From assembly GCF_001375655.1 (NCBI RefSeq), contig NZ_CTEN01000003.1, forward strand, positions 372,001 through 436,000: a stretch of 64,000 bases of DNA. Reading direction: 5' to 3'. How positions within the stretch are numbered: the stretch's first letter is position 1; every line of letters begins with the position of its first letter. Both the position numbers and the translations under genes were made by a program. Source of the DNA: Streptococcus varani. Its GTDB lineage: Bacteria > Bacillota > Bacilli > Lactobacillales > Streptococcaceae. This document shows, piece after piece, positions 27,859-37,300 of the stretch. The notes beneath the pieces are model-generated. The model had not been told where the DNA came from, ran no database searches, and saw only the letters and a list, made by a program, of their open reading frames with translations.

Positions 27859-27893
27859 ACTCTAAAATTTTCCTTAAGAAACCATTTTAGAGT
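27859..27893 (-). terminator. Terminator of the CNNM/CorC gene
   Basis: AACTCTAAAAT (27859-27869) and ATTTTAGAGTT (27883-27893) form a perfect 11-bp stem with T-runs on both strands. Confidence 0.85.
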
Positions 27894-27917
27894 TCTTTTT
27901 TACCTAGGATAAAGAAA

Positions 27918-29252
27918 TCAATCTTTTTCTTCTTGGTCTTCAATCTTTGTAATCACTAATCTAAGTTTGGTCACCCGACCATTTTTGACCTTATCATTCA
28001 TCAAGACAAGATGGTAATCAGCACTATCTAGCTCAAAAGTCTCTTTCTCCTCTTGGCTAGGAATAGTTCCAACACCGGTCAAATAATAACCGGCAATAGT
28101 GTCAATATCATCACTCTCGAGCTTGGTTTGGAAATAATCATTAAAGTCATTCAGTGTCATGGTTCCCAAAACAATAAAAGTGTTTTCAGCAATTTCACGA
28201 ACAAATTGTTCTGCCTTGTCGGTCTCATCATCAATTTCACCAACAATTTCTTCTAGTAAATCTTCTAGTGTCACCAAACCAGCAACCCCACCATATTCAT
28301 CCAAGAGAATGGCCATTTGGTTTTGAGTGTTGCGCAGTTGACGCAACAAATCATCTACAAAAATGGTCTCCGGTACAAAGAGCGGTTCTTGTAAAATTTT
28401 GATGAGAGGAACATTGTCAAAACCATTTCTAAAACCCGCTTCCAGTAGTCGCTTGGTATGCAATATCCCAATAATAGAATCGCGATCATTATCGTATACT
28501 GGAATTCTTGAAAAATTTTGTCGCAAGATTTCTTGAATATTGGACTGCAAGCCATCATTGATATCAATCATAAAGGCATCGGTACGAGGAACCATAACTT
28601 CGCGAGCCAACATTTCATCCAGTGAAAAAATCCCCTGCAACATACCAATTTCCTCGGCATCCAAGGTCACTTCACTTTTCGTCAGCATATACTCAATTTC
28701 ATCACGTGTCATCTGCTCATCCGCATCGTCAAACTTCATCGGTGTAATGCGACTGAGGAGATTGGTGGAAGCAGATAAAAGCCAAACAAAGGGAGTGACT
28801 AGCTTTCCAAGAGCTAGAATGATGGGAGCTGAGATAACAGCCAGATTTTCCTTCATATTCATGGCAATCCGCTTTGGATAAAGTTCACCCAAAACGATAG
28901 AGATATAGGTCAAGAAAGCCAGAGCTACCCAGTAACCAGCCGTTTGTGCAGTACTTGAATTTCCCAACCAGCCAGCAACAATATTCCCAAGATCACTAGC
29001 CAAACTAGCCCCTGATAAGATAGAAATAAAGGTGATACCAACCTGAATGGTCGATAAAAAATGATTGGGGTTTTCCAAGACCTGTTGCAAGCGTACAAAC
29101 TTTAAAATCCCCTCTTCAGCCTTCTGCTCTACCCGCGAACGGTTGAGTGAGACCAAAGCCATCTCAGAAGCTGAGAAAAAGGCGTTTAAAAGGGTCAAGA
29201 ATAACAAAATAATGAGTTTCACGTAAATGGTCTGACTACCGGGGTCTTCCAT
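27918..29252 (-). CDS. CNNM/CBS/CorC membrane protein (hemolysin family)
   Basis: A 444-residue protein with an N-terminal DUF21 (CNNM) membrane domain of three or four helices ([16 protein letters not shown] is the family signature), two CBS domains ([57 protein letters not shown]) and a C-terminal CorC/HlyC domain. Family members handle Mg2+ or other divalent ions; the 'hemolysin' label is historical. It has its own TATAAT and GGAGA ribosome site. Confidence 0.93.
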   Translation of the reverse strand: MEDPGSQTIYVKLIILLFLTLLNAFFSASEMALVSLNRSRVEQKAEEGILKFVRLQQVLENPNHFLSTIQVGITFISILSGASLASDLGNIVAGWLGNSSTAQTAGYWVALAFLTYISIVLGELYPKRIAMNMKENLAVISAPIILALGKLVTPFVWLLSASTNLLSRITPMKFDDADEQMTRDEIEYMLTKSEVTLDAEEIGMLQGIFSLDEMLAREVMVPRTDAFMIDINDGLQSNIQEILRQNFSRIPVYDNDRDSIIGILHTKRLLEAGFRNGFDNVPLIKILQEPLFVPETIFVDDLLRQLRNTQNQMAILLDEYGGVAGLVTLEDLLEEIVGEIDDETDKAEQFVREIAENTFIVLGTMTLNDFNDYFQTKLESDDIDTIAGYYLTGVGTIPSQEEKETFELDSADYHLVLMNDKVKNGRVTKLRLVITKIEDQEEKD

Positions 29253-29423
29253 GACAATCTCCTGATTCTTAAAAATAGTAGTCCTATTATATCATATTTT
29301 TCAATTTAGAGAAATAGTCTGCACTAAGTCTAAAGAAAGTTTTTATATGAGAAAATAAGGAAATCACACAGGTATCCTCATTTTATGTTAAAATGAAAAA
29401 AAGTTTCGAAAGAGAGAGTAAAA

Positions 29424-30203
29424 ATGATCCTATCCTTGAAAGAAGTCAGCTACCGTAGACAAGGAAAAAATATCCTTCAAAATATATCCTGGGAATTTAA
29501 AAAAGGACAAACTTGGGCCATCTTAGGTCTCAATGGCGCTGGAAAATCCACCCTTCTGAGGATTTTAACAGCTGAATTTTGGAAATCATCAGGAGAGCTA
29601 ACTGTTTTAGGAGTCCCCTTTGGTAAGGGCGATATCCCCACCCTGCGCACTAAAATCGGCATCGTAGGCTCTTTCCTAGCTGAGCGCTTTCCTACAGACC
29701 TCCTAGCCGAACAAATCGTTCTGACCGGAAAATACAAGTCTTCCATTCTCTATCGCAAGTACGGGCAAAAGGATTTACAGGAAGCTATTGATATGCTGAC
29801 CAGTATTGACGGAGCCCATCTGGTTGGGCGCGCCTACGCCAGCCTCTCGCAAGGAGAGCGCCAGCTCTTGCTCATTGCCCGTAGTCTCATGGAAAGTCCC
29901 GAACTCTTGATACTGGATGAGGCGACTGTGGGACTGGATCTCTTAGCTCGTGAGCGCCTCCTAAAGCACCTCCATCACATCTGCCAACTGGACAAGGCTC
30001 CAGCTATCATCTTTGTTACCCACCACGCTGAAGAAATCACAGCAGACGTGAGCCACGTCCTCCTCCTCAAAGATGGCAAGGTCTTAGCGCAAGGACCAAA
30101 AGAAGACATCCTGACAACTGACTTGCTGGAAGATTTTTATGGCAACCAAGTGGACCTGATCCCCTTGGGCGATGAAAGATTGTTTATAAAGCCGAGGTTG
30201 TAG
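29424..30203 (+). CDS. Orphan ABC transporter ATP-binding protein
   Basis: A 259-residue ATPase: Walker A GLNGAGKST, signature SLSQGERQ, Walker B LLILDEATVG (Glu followed by Ala, with no Pro) and switch VTHHAEE. It resembles YlmA-type cytoplasmic ABC ATPases. No permease gene is adjacent, so it may work with a distant partner or a non-transport target. CGAAAGAGAG precedes the ATG. A hairpin follows at 30214-30235. Confidence 0.88.
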   Translation: MILSLKEVSYRRQGKNILQNISWEFKKGQTWAILGLNGAGKSTLLRILTAEFWKSSGELTVLGVPFGKGDIPTLRTKIGIVGSFLAERFPTDLLAEQIVLTGKYKSSILYRKYGQKDLQEAIDMLTSIDGAHLVGRAYASLSQGERQLLLIARSLMESPELLILDEATVGLDLLARERLLKHLHHICQLDKAPAIIFVTHHAEEITADVSHVLLLKDGKVLAQGPKEDILTTDLLEDFYGNQVDLIPLGDERLFIKPRL

Positions 30204-30212
30204 AAATAATGT

Positions 30213-30236
30213 AAAAAAAGCCTGTTATGGCTTTTC
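30213..30236 (+). terminator. Terminator of the orphan ABC ATPase gene
   Basis: AAAAAGCC-TGTTAT-GGCTTTT. Confidence 0.7.
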
Positions 30237-30518
30237 CAGGAAAAAAGTAGACTTTCTTATTTTAGCTAACAATAGGTCAGTAGTGATTATTTTCATAATA
30301 CAATAAAATATAAGCATTTTCTAACTGATAACCCTTAGCAAAAAAATTAATTTTGATAAGATTGAACAATAAAAGTTTATCTTTTTAATGATATTTTTCC
30401 TAACCCGTATAAAAGCTTAACAAATAAGAGTCTTAGAATACTTTAAATATGCCATGAATATAAAAATACCACTAGCATCCCACTCCATTGTTAAAATACA
30501 GAATGGGAGGCTAATAGT

Positions 30519-30653
30519 ATGGAAACCATGATGAAACCTGTTGTTGTACTCATGCTCTATCAAAAAAACACTATCTGTTGTTGCATTTTTGATGGTGGAT
30601 TATATACTACAAATCAAGGAAGACAGATAAAAATTCGACATACCTACGTTTGA
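30519..30653 (+). CDS. Possible 44-residue peptide in the gap before the pilus operon
   Basis: An ATG with GGGAGG 8 nt upstream opens a 44-codon frame beginning METMMKPVVVLMLYQ and containing three consecutive Cys (TICCCIF). It is the only coding signal I see in the 508-bp gap 30204-30711; the rest of the gap is AT-rich without clear structure. No family is recognised and no promoter is clear, so it could be a relic or chance. Confidence 0.25.
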   Translation: METMMKPVVVLMLYQKNTICCCIFDGGLYTTNQGRQIKIRHTYV

Positions 30654-30711
30654 ACTTCAAGGTACCTTGGCTTACTTGTAAGAAAGTAGGAATTTTTATT
30701 TTTAATCTTTA

Positions 30712-31302
30712 TTAGATGCGTACACAGCGAACAAGGACACGTGCTAAACCTGTTGGTGTACAAGTGAAGAGAGTAAGGTCCCAGTCACCATCCACACCCT
30801 GATCTTTGAATACTTTTTCAACTTCTGTTGGTTCAATCACTTCGCGATTGCTGATGATATAACGAATAGTTTGTCCATCCACAGTTTTCAAAAAAATTTC
30901 TTGTCCCAAAGAGATGGTTCTGAGGGGATCAAAGTGACTTCTATAATTATGAGCACAAATAACTAAATCATCCGTATAATAGGAACCACTATAGCGAGTT
31001 GGTGTTTTATACATTTGCTCAAAACTATAGTCTCCAGCAACTGGTAATTGGATCTGTTCACTTGGAATTATCAGGTTGCCAATATAGGTGACACTGTCAA
31101 CTGTTTCAATCGGCATAGCACCATCTTCTGAAACAGGAACTTGTCTACTGGTGAGACGATTGAGAATTTCCCCAATCTCTTGAGAGGATTGTGTCGCTGC
31201 CTCAGCTTCTGCTATATTATGCCAAGCTAAAAAGCCACCACTTCCAATACAAATCAGTCCAAGAAAGCGCAATATCCATCGAAAAAATTTTCTAGTGTTT
31301 AT
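30712..31302 (-). CDS. Second pilus-locus sortase, probable ATA start
   Basis: A sortase transpeptidase of about 196 residues with an N-terminal membrane helix (FLGLICIGSGGFLA). The active site is visible: His in VICAHNYRSHF, Cys in TLFTCTPTG and Arg in RVLVRC. No ATG or GTG is in a suitable place. The first usual start would be TTG at 31272 without ribosome site, which would delete the basic stretch TRKFFRWILR. GAGGAGG lies 8 nt before an in-frame ATA at 31302, just where a start is expected, so an ATG-to-ATA change is likely. It lacks the C-terminal helix of class C enzymes and may anchor the pilus or a minor pilin; that role is inferred. Confidence 0.8.
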   Translation of the reverse strand: MNTRKFFRWILRFLGLICIGSGGFLAWHNIAEAEAATQSSQEIGEILNRLTSRQVPVSEDGAMPIETVDSVTYIGNLIIPSEQIQLPVAGDYSFEQMYKTPTRYSGSYYTDDLVICAHNYRSHFDPLRTISLGQEIFLKTVDGQTIRYIISNREVIEPTEVEKVFKDQGVDGDWDLTLFTCTPTGLARVLVRCVRI

Positions 31303-31954
31303 AGCTTTTTCCTCCTCGAAATGATAATAAAATTAATCCAATACCCACCACTATTAATATAGGAATAGGCCACCAAATTTGACCAGTGAAGGGTAATTCC
31401 TTATCTCGTTGTTTTGTTTTATTTGGAATAACTGTCGTTGGCTTTCTCGGTTGAGCATTAAGAAGGCTCATTTTTTCTGTCGCTTCAACATTTAACTTGC
31501 CATCTTTTGGTAAGGTCAAAAGAAATGGTTTCATCAGTTCATAACCAGGAGCAGCTTGTGTTTGAAGAAATAGATAAAGTCCTTGCGGCAATTCTTCTAT
31601 AACTACACCAGTTGCGGGAATGGTTTCTATATCTTTAAAGACTGGAGCTGATGCCGCAAGTGACTGTAAACGGCTCGCATATTCAGCGTTCAATTGATCC
31701 AAGTTTGCATCATCTAACAGCAAATTAGCAGCGCTAAATACGGGCTGAATTTGATAAGCCTTAGGTCCATCTTTATAAATAACTGTTGCTACTTGGTATA
31801 CTTTTAAATTACCACCTTCTACTATCTGCCCAGCATAAGTTGGCTCAATAGTAACACTACCTACTTGATTGATATCTAGGACACTTGCTCTTACTATTTT
31901 TCCACCTAGAACTAGAGAAAAAACCATTGCCCATAATAAGAAATATTTTTTCAT
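31292..31954 (-). CDS. Minor pilin, LPFTG anchored
   Basis: About 220 residues. The signal peptide (KKYFLLWAMVFSLVLGGKIVRAS) precedes one or two CnaB-like pilin domains with an E-box-like YLFLQTQAAPGYE. The cell-wall sorting signal is LPFTG, followed by a hydrophobic helix and the tail RGGKSYKH. Its small size and its position between two sortase genes fit a base (wall-anchor) pilin. The ATG at 31954 has AAAGGA at 8 nt; the GTG three bases earlier is the alternative. Its last codons contain the ribosome site of the next sortase gene, and the coding regions overlap by 11 bp if ATA is used. Confidence 0.85.
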   Translation of the reverse strand: MKKYFLLWAMVFSLVLGGKIVRASVLDINQVGSVTIEPTYAGQIVEGGNLKVYQVATVIYKDGPKAYQIQPVFSAANLLLDDANLDQLNAEYASRLQSLAASAPVFKDIETIPATGVVIEELPQGLYLFLQTQAAPGYELMKPFLLTLPKDGKLNVEATEKMSLLNAQPRKPTTVIPNKTKQRDKELPFTGQIWWPIPILIVVGIGLILLSFRGGKSYKH

Positions 31955-31958
31955 CACT

Positions 31959-32825
31959 CTAGTCCTTTCTTTTGCCTAGCTGTCGTCTGAAGAGTCGTTT
32001 GCGTCTTTGTTCTTTATTGGTAGAGATAATAAAGAGAAGTAAGAGTAAAATTACAACTGGGATACCAATAAATGGGGCAATATAAATAGGTTCAATTTGA
32101 ATAGCATCCGCAATAACGAGTGCATTGCCATCTTCATTTGCTACACGATGACCACGAACCAAGAGACGGTGTGTATTGACACCATAAGGTGTGCATGTCA
32201 AAAGTGTTTGGTAGTCCATTCCTTCTTCAATCTGGATATTACTCAAATCTTTGGGCAACACAATCCGAATTTGATCTACTTCATAAGTATAGGTTTCATT
32301 GAGAATACTGACAGTCCAGCTATCCCCCACTTTTAGTTTGTCTAAATCCGAAAATAATTTTGAAGATGGCAATCCACGATGTCCTGATAAGACTGAATGA
32401 GTGGACTCACCACCAACTGGTAAGCTTGTGCCTTCCAAATGCCCAATTGAGGTCTGTAGCACTTCTTCGGTTGTCCCATGGTAGATTGGTAAGGTCACAT
32501 TGATTTTTGGAATGGTAATATAACCCATATTTCCCGTATCGTCAATAGATAGCTTAGAATTATAGTCCGATTGTTCCTCATCTGTCATATGCCACTTGAT
32601 ACCTGTATCAAGAAACTGCTTATTATAATCTGCCGCATCTGCCAGTATTTTTTCATACTGGCTAGTATCCAAATCAGTCACACGCTCCTGATACTTCATG
32701 ATAGCTTGCGACTGATGGAAAGAATTCCAATAATCTGCCAAGGAAGGATAGACCAAAAGGCCTATCCCCGTAATAATAATACCAATAAGCAGATAGGAAA
32801 TAACCTTATCTGTTAATTTTTTCAT
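31959..32825 (-). CDS. Class C pilin sortase without the canonical lid
   Basis: A 288-residue sortase that should polymerise the backbone pilin. N-terminal and C-terminal membrane helices flank the catalytic domain: MGYITIPKINVTLPIYHGT, His in SGHRGLPSS, Cys in TLLTCTPYG, Arg in RLLVRG. In class C sortases a DPF/DPW/DPY lid lies between the first helix and the IPKI strand. Here that stretch reads LDTGIKWHMTDEEQSDY with no Asp-Pro-aromatic triad. The gene is 22 bp after the backbone pilin gene and 4 bp before the minor pilin ATG. Confidence 0.92.
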   Translation of the reverse strand: MKKLTDKVISYLLIGIIITGIGLLVYPSLADYWNSFHQSQAIMKYQERVTDLDTSQYEKILADAADYNKQFLDTGIKWHMTDEEQSDYNSKLSIDDTGNMGYITIPKINVTLPIYHGTTEEVLQTSIGHLEGTSLPVGGESTHSVLSGHRGLPSSKLFSDLDKLKVGDSWTVSILNETYTYEVDQIRIVLPKDLSNIQIEEGMDYQTLLTCTPYGVNTHRLLVRGHRVANEDGNALVIADAIQIEPIYIAPFIGIPVVILLLLLFIISTNKEQRRKRLFRRQLGKRKD

Positions 32826-32847
32826 CCGTCTGCTCTGTCCTTATTCC

Positions 32848-34365
32848 TTAGTCTTGTATACGGCGACGTGCTAACAAGATTACAACTCCACCGATAACGA
32901 GCGCTGCACCAAGTGTGTAGAAAATAGTTGTACCAATTCCACCTGTTGATGGTAATTCTGCACCTGTCTTGTTTTCGATTTTAGAAGTAACAAGCAATGT
33001 ATCACCATCAGCAGGATTTTCATCAAAAGCCAATTTTACTGCAATTGGATCTTGCAATAAATTATAACCTGCCGGCGCTTCTGTTTCAATTAATTCATAG
33101 TCACCTTCATCTAAACCTGAAATAGTTACGGCACCTTGAGAATCCGTTGTAAATACCTGCGCTGCATCACGCGCTACCCAAGTTACATTTTCAGTAGCAT
33201 CTTCTAATTTCAAATACTGACCTGTATCTTTTTTACGTAAAACAAATTTAGCATCTTTCAGTTTGTTATTTGTTCCTGCTGCTACTTTGTCAACTGTGAT
33301 TTGTCCGTCATAGACTGTCGCTGATGAACCTTTATCTGTTTTTAGTTCATTTGGGTTAATGTAGGCTGTATTTTTATTTGTATCTGTTTCAGAAGAACCT
33401 TCTGTAGCAGCTTTCAACATGGTTGCTGTATAAGTGACTTTTATATTTGAAATTGGTTTGTAGTAAAAATCATCTTTATCTCCAAGATTTCCAGCCTCTG
33501 TGCTACCTGCAACAACGTTACCGCTATGAGTTGTCATGGTTTGAGTCGCTGCCCATGGAATTGTAACGGTGAAGCCATTTCCAGATTGGTTTAACACATA
33601 GGTTGTTTTTCCTGTACCTTCTGTAAGTGCTTGTCCGTCAACTTCTACTTTTACAGATCCTTCATTGAAATCAACACCTGCTGGAAGTGCATCATTAACA
33701 ACATACTGGTAAACTTTATTGCCATTTGCATAATAAGTTGCATTGTTATAGTTCAAAGTGTAGGTAATCACTTCTCCAACTGCTTTTACTTTATCATCCA
33801 CTGATTTACCTGATGTACCTTGGTTATCTGAATCACCCCAGGTTGGTTCATTATTTTTTTCACGAATCGTCGCATTTGGTGAAGCAGATGTTACCATAAT
33901 AGTTGCACCATTGTTTGCTGTAGTGCCGACATAGTAGTAACCATAAGGCACTGTTAATTCTGCTGAACCAGCTGCATCTTCTGTGACAGTTGCCGCAACT
34001 GGTTGACCTGCTGAAACTGTTTTAGCCCACTCAGCAATCTGTGCATCCGTTGCAGTCTCTTTTTTTGTAACATAAGTCATGCCACCATTTGTAGTGAGCG
34101 TGAACAGTGCCTCAAAGTTAGCACTTGCTTTGTAGGCATCTACACGATCTGCTGGAACAGTGTAAGAAACAGCACCATTATTTATATTTGGATTAGTGAC
34201 AGTTGCATCAAAAATTTTGTAGGCAGAATAGACAGCTCCTTTTTGTGTACTTTCAATAGTGATTGTTCCATTGTCAGCTGCAAAAACTATTTGTGTTGCA
34301 ATTGGTGCTACTGCACCTAGAAGAAGGCTAGCAGTCAGTAAACCTTTTACGAGTTGTTTTTTCAT
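32848..34365 (-). CDS. Major (backbone) pilin, LPSTG anchored
   Basis: A 505-residue fimbrial subunit. After the signal peptide (cleavage near VFAADN) come an N-terminal pilin domain, a central D1/D2 type region (YVVNDALPAGVDF) and a C-terminal CnaB domain with E-box YELIETEAPAGYNL. LPSTG is followed by a hydrophobic helix and RRRIQD. The pilin Lys motif (YPKN type) is not obvious, so the linking Lys cannot be named. Length and E-box fit isopeptide-stabilised streptococcal backbone pilins polymerised by class C sortase. The position between tip and sortase genes supports this. Confidence 0.92.
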   Translation of the reverse strand: MKKQLVKGLLTASLLLGAVAPIATQIVFAADNGTITIESTQKGAVYSAYKIFDATVTNPNINNGAVSYTVPADRVDAYKASANFEALFTLTTNGGMTYVTKKETATDAQIAEWAKTVSAGQPVAATVTEDAAGSAELTVPYGYYYVGTTANNGATIMVTSASPNATIREKNNEPTWGDSDNQGTSGKSVDDKVKAVGEVITYTLNYNNATYYANGNKVYQYVVNDALPAGVDFNEGSVKVEVDGQALTEGTGKTTYVLNQSGNGFTVTIPWAATQTMTTHSGNVVAGSTEAGNLGDKDDFYYKPISNIKVTYTATMLKAATEGSSETDTNKNTAYINPNELKTDKGSSATVYDGQITVDKVAAGTNNKLKDAKFVLRKKDTGQYLKLEDATENVTWVARDAAQVFTTDSQGAVTISGLDEGDYELIETEAPAGYNLLQDPIAVKLAFDENPADGDTLLVTSKIENKTGAELPSTGGIGTTIFYTLGAALVIGGVVILLARRRIQD

Positions 34366-34389
34366 AATGTTCCTATTTTCTAGTATGGC

Positions 34390-37300
34390 CTATTCCATAC
34401 GGGTTATTTTTCTTTTTTTCAAAATAAGTATCGCTGGAAGAATTAAGATCAATCCAGATACAAGAAATATATGGCGACCAATGCCACCTGTATTTGGAAG
34501 TTCAACACCGCGCGAGTTGGTCACTTTCATAGTGAACAGTTTCTCACCGTTTTCAAGGAAACTAGAAGAAGACGGTGCACTATTCCCATTTTGAATGAGA
34601 GTTACAGAATCACTCATAACAGACACTCGCATAGCCTCTTTCTCCAAGTTATAGCCATCAGGTGCTTTAGTCTCAACAATGTAATAATTTCCAAGAGGAG
34701 CCACTATATAATTTGCATTGTCTAATCGTAAATTACCATTGCCATCACTAGTCAATCCAGTATAGAGAGGTGATTCTTCCATATTACCATCACTAGCTTC
34801 ACGATAAATATTAAACTTCGCTCCTTGGAGAGGCTGGTTTATGTTTTCTACACTAACCTTCTGAATTGCCAATCGTTGTTGGCTTCGTGTGTTGGTAAAA
34901 ACAATATCAATATCACCATCAACTGTCAAAGCGGCTAAGCCATTAGCTTCATATGTTCGCTCACTTTCTCCCGAAGCAAGATTTCGATGCGTCACTGTCT
35001 CCTTCCTTGTAAAATCTCTATATTCTTGTTCATCGATTGTGATTTCTGTACCATAAGGGATATTGATAAATGTTTTATTTTCCCCATCTTTAAGCATGAA
35101 GTTTTCATCTTGCAAATTGTCACTTGGCGTAAAGGTAAAAGTACGATTTTTATCAGATTGATTGCCGATTACTTTTTTTGTAATCGTTATGGTGTAAACC
35201 TTCGGTTCCCAAACAGCATAGAGGGTATTACTCTCATCTGGACGATTATCCAAACCGACTTTTTGTCCAAGTCCAAATTGAACTTGACCAGCTGTTGCGC
35301 TTGTCTTATTTTCATTCCAACCAATTAAATTATAACCGATCCTCTTGAAATAACTGTCATCAGGAGTCTCCACCACACTATTCACATCTAAATGATCAAT
35401 TGTGACTTGAGTCACCTCAGCTACTGTACCATTTTGGGTAATCTTTTTACTTCCACCATTCCCATCATAAACAATCTTAGTGTTTTTTACTTCCAAATCT
35501 GCAACAGGTTTGTAAACAGGGTGGATAGTAATATTCTTATTTGAATCCGCTAAGGAAGCTTTAATAATAAAGGAGTCATGTGGATTATAGATTTTGCCAT
35601 CATAATACCAACCGCGGAAACGGTAATCAGACGAAGCAGTTGGACGTGTCAACATGGCTGAGTGAGATTGGTCATCATAATTATTTGAATCAGTTGGTAG
35701 ATTAGTAGCTTGAACATTACTTCCGTCACCTTTCAAAATAGGCTTACCATCTAAACCATATACTATTGGGCTGTATACCACGTGGTATTCTCCAACTCGG
35801 CGCCATACAGCTCTTAAAGTAGTATCACCAACAACTACACCCGAGAAATTATATGGTCTAGTATTTCCATCTGAATCAACATAATACCAACCAATTAATT
35901 TATACGCATCTTCTTCATAACGGTAGCGCTTCGTGGTATCAACATTTGGCTCGGTTGGATTTTTCGTGTAATGAGCATGACGCCCATCAGTCTTTTCACC
36001 ATCTTCCCTATCATAGCGATAGTAATACTCACCATTGGGATCTTCAACATAGTTCCGCGTGATATTGGCATATTCCGTAATCTTTTCACCATAGTTCAAT
36101 TTAAAGTAAGTCGCTTGTGTATCAAGTAACTCTCCTCCACCTGGATCAATGACAATATTGTAGCGAATTTTTTCCCAACCCGCATAAGCTTTTAAGTCAT
36201 GAGAAGGCATGGTTATTGACCAATCAATTTCTTGCGTCAGGGTCTGGTCTTTGTACCACTTTCCATTCCATCTATATCCGGGAAGACTTGGCGTTGGTTT
36301 GACAAGGGTTGTATTCGGTTGATATTTAGCAATAGTATCTTCATACAAGACACTTACTGGATCAAAATTGACTAAATCTTTATTATTCAAAGGATCCAAG
36401 AAATGGATATTGTATCTCTTTCGTTCAAATCGGATATACAAATCCAAGGGATAGCCATAAGTTGTATCATATGTATATGTAATGGCACCATTCGCTGCAC
36501 GTCTCCACGATGTGTCATAATGGGTATTGGTACCTGCATAATTTCTAGTATACCAAGCTACATTGAAACCGGTATATTTCTCTGTAAAAGTAAAATTGCC
36601 CGTTTGACCAGTACCAGTATCGGTGGGATTGTTATTATAACTCTCATCAGTATTTTGCTTATGGAAATAGTATCGAACTGCTTGTGTTCCCCTACGGAAA
36701 AATCGTGTTTCATTTGCAAAATATGAATCATTCGGTAAAATAAATTCACCAAGATAGGACATTCCAGGTTGTGCACCACCTGTTCCATAATAGGCCCAGT
36801 TTTGAGTTCCACTGGATGGCCATGTATAACCATTCTCTGCCAAGCTTGTACCATATAAACCAGTATAAGTCGTTACATATCTGGCATAGGTTGAGCTTGT
36901 CCAAAGACCATCAGTCACATTTGGAATCCCACTATAAGTATTATAATAGTTGTTATTTAAGAATCGCATTGTTATCAATCTGCGATCAAAATAGACATTG
37001 ATGATAGATGAACCATCTGCCCGAACAACTGTACCACTTTCACCTCTGGCGCTTGTATAATAAAATCCAGTCGGAGCAGTAAAATCTGACTGCTGTAGGT
37101 AAACTGTAGATTCTACTGTTCCTGTTCGATTAATTTGGCCCACATAATCATAGGTTTTTTGTCCAGCACCTGCATTCTTATTATCCAATTTTGATTGTTG
37201 CCAAAAAACAACCGTATAGTTTGCAGTTGCTGGTATCCAACGAGCGTAAAGAATGATATCACTTGTCACCATTGAAGAAAAATTAAATTGAGTGCCACCA

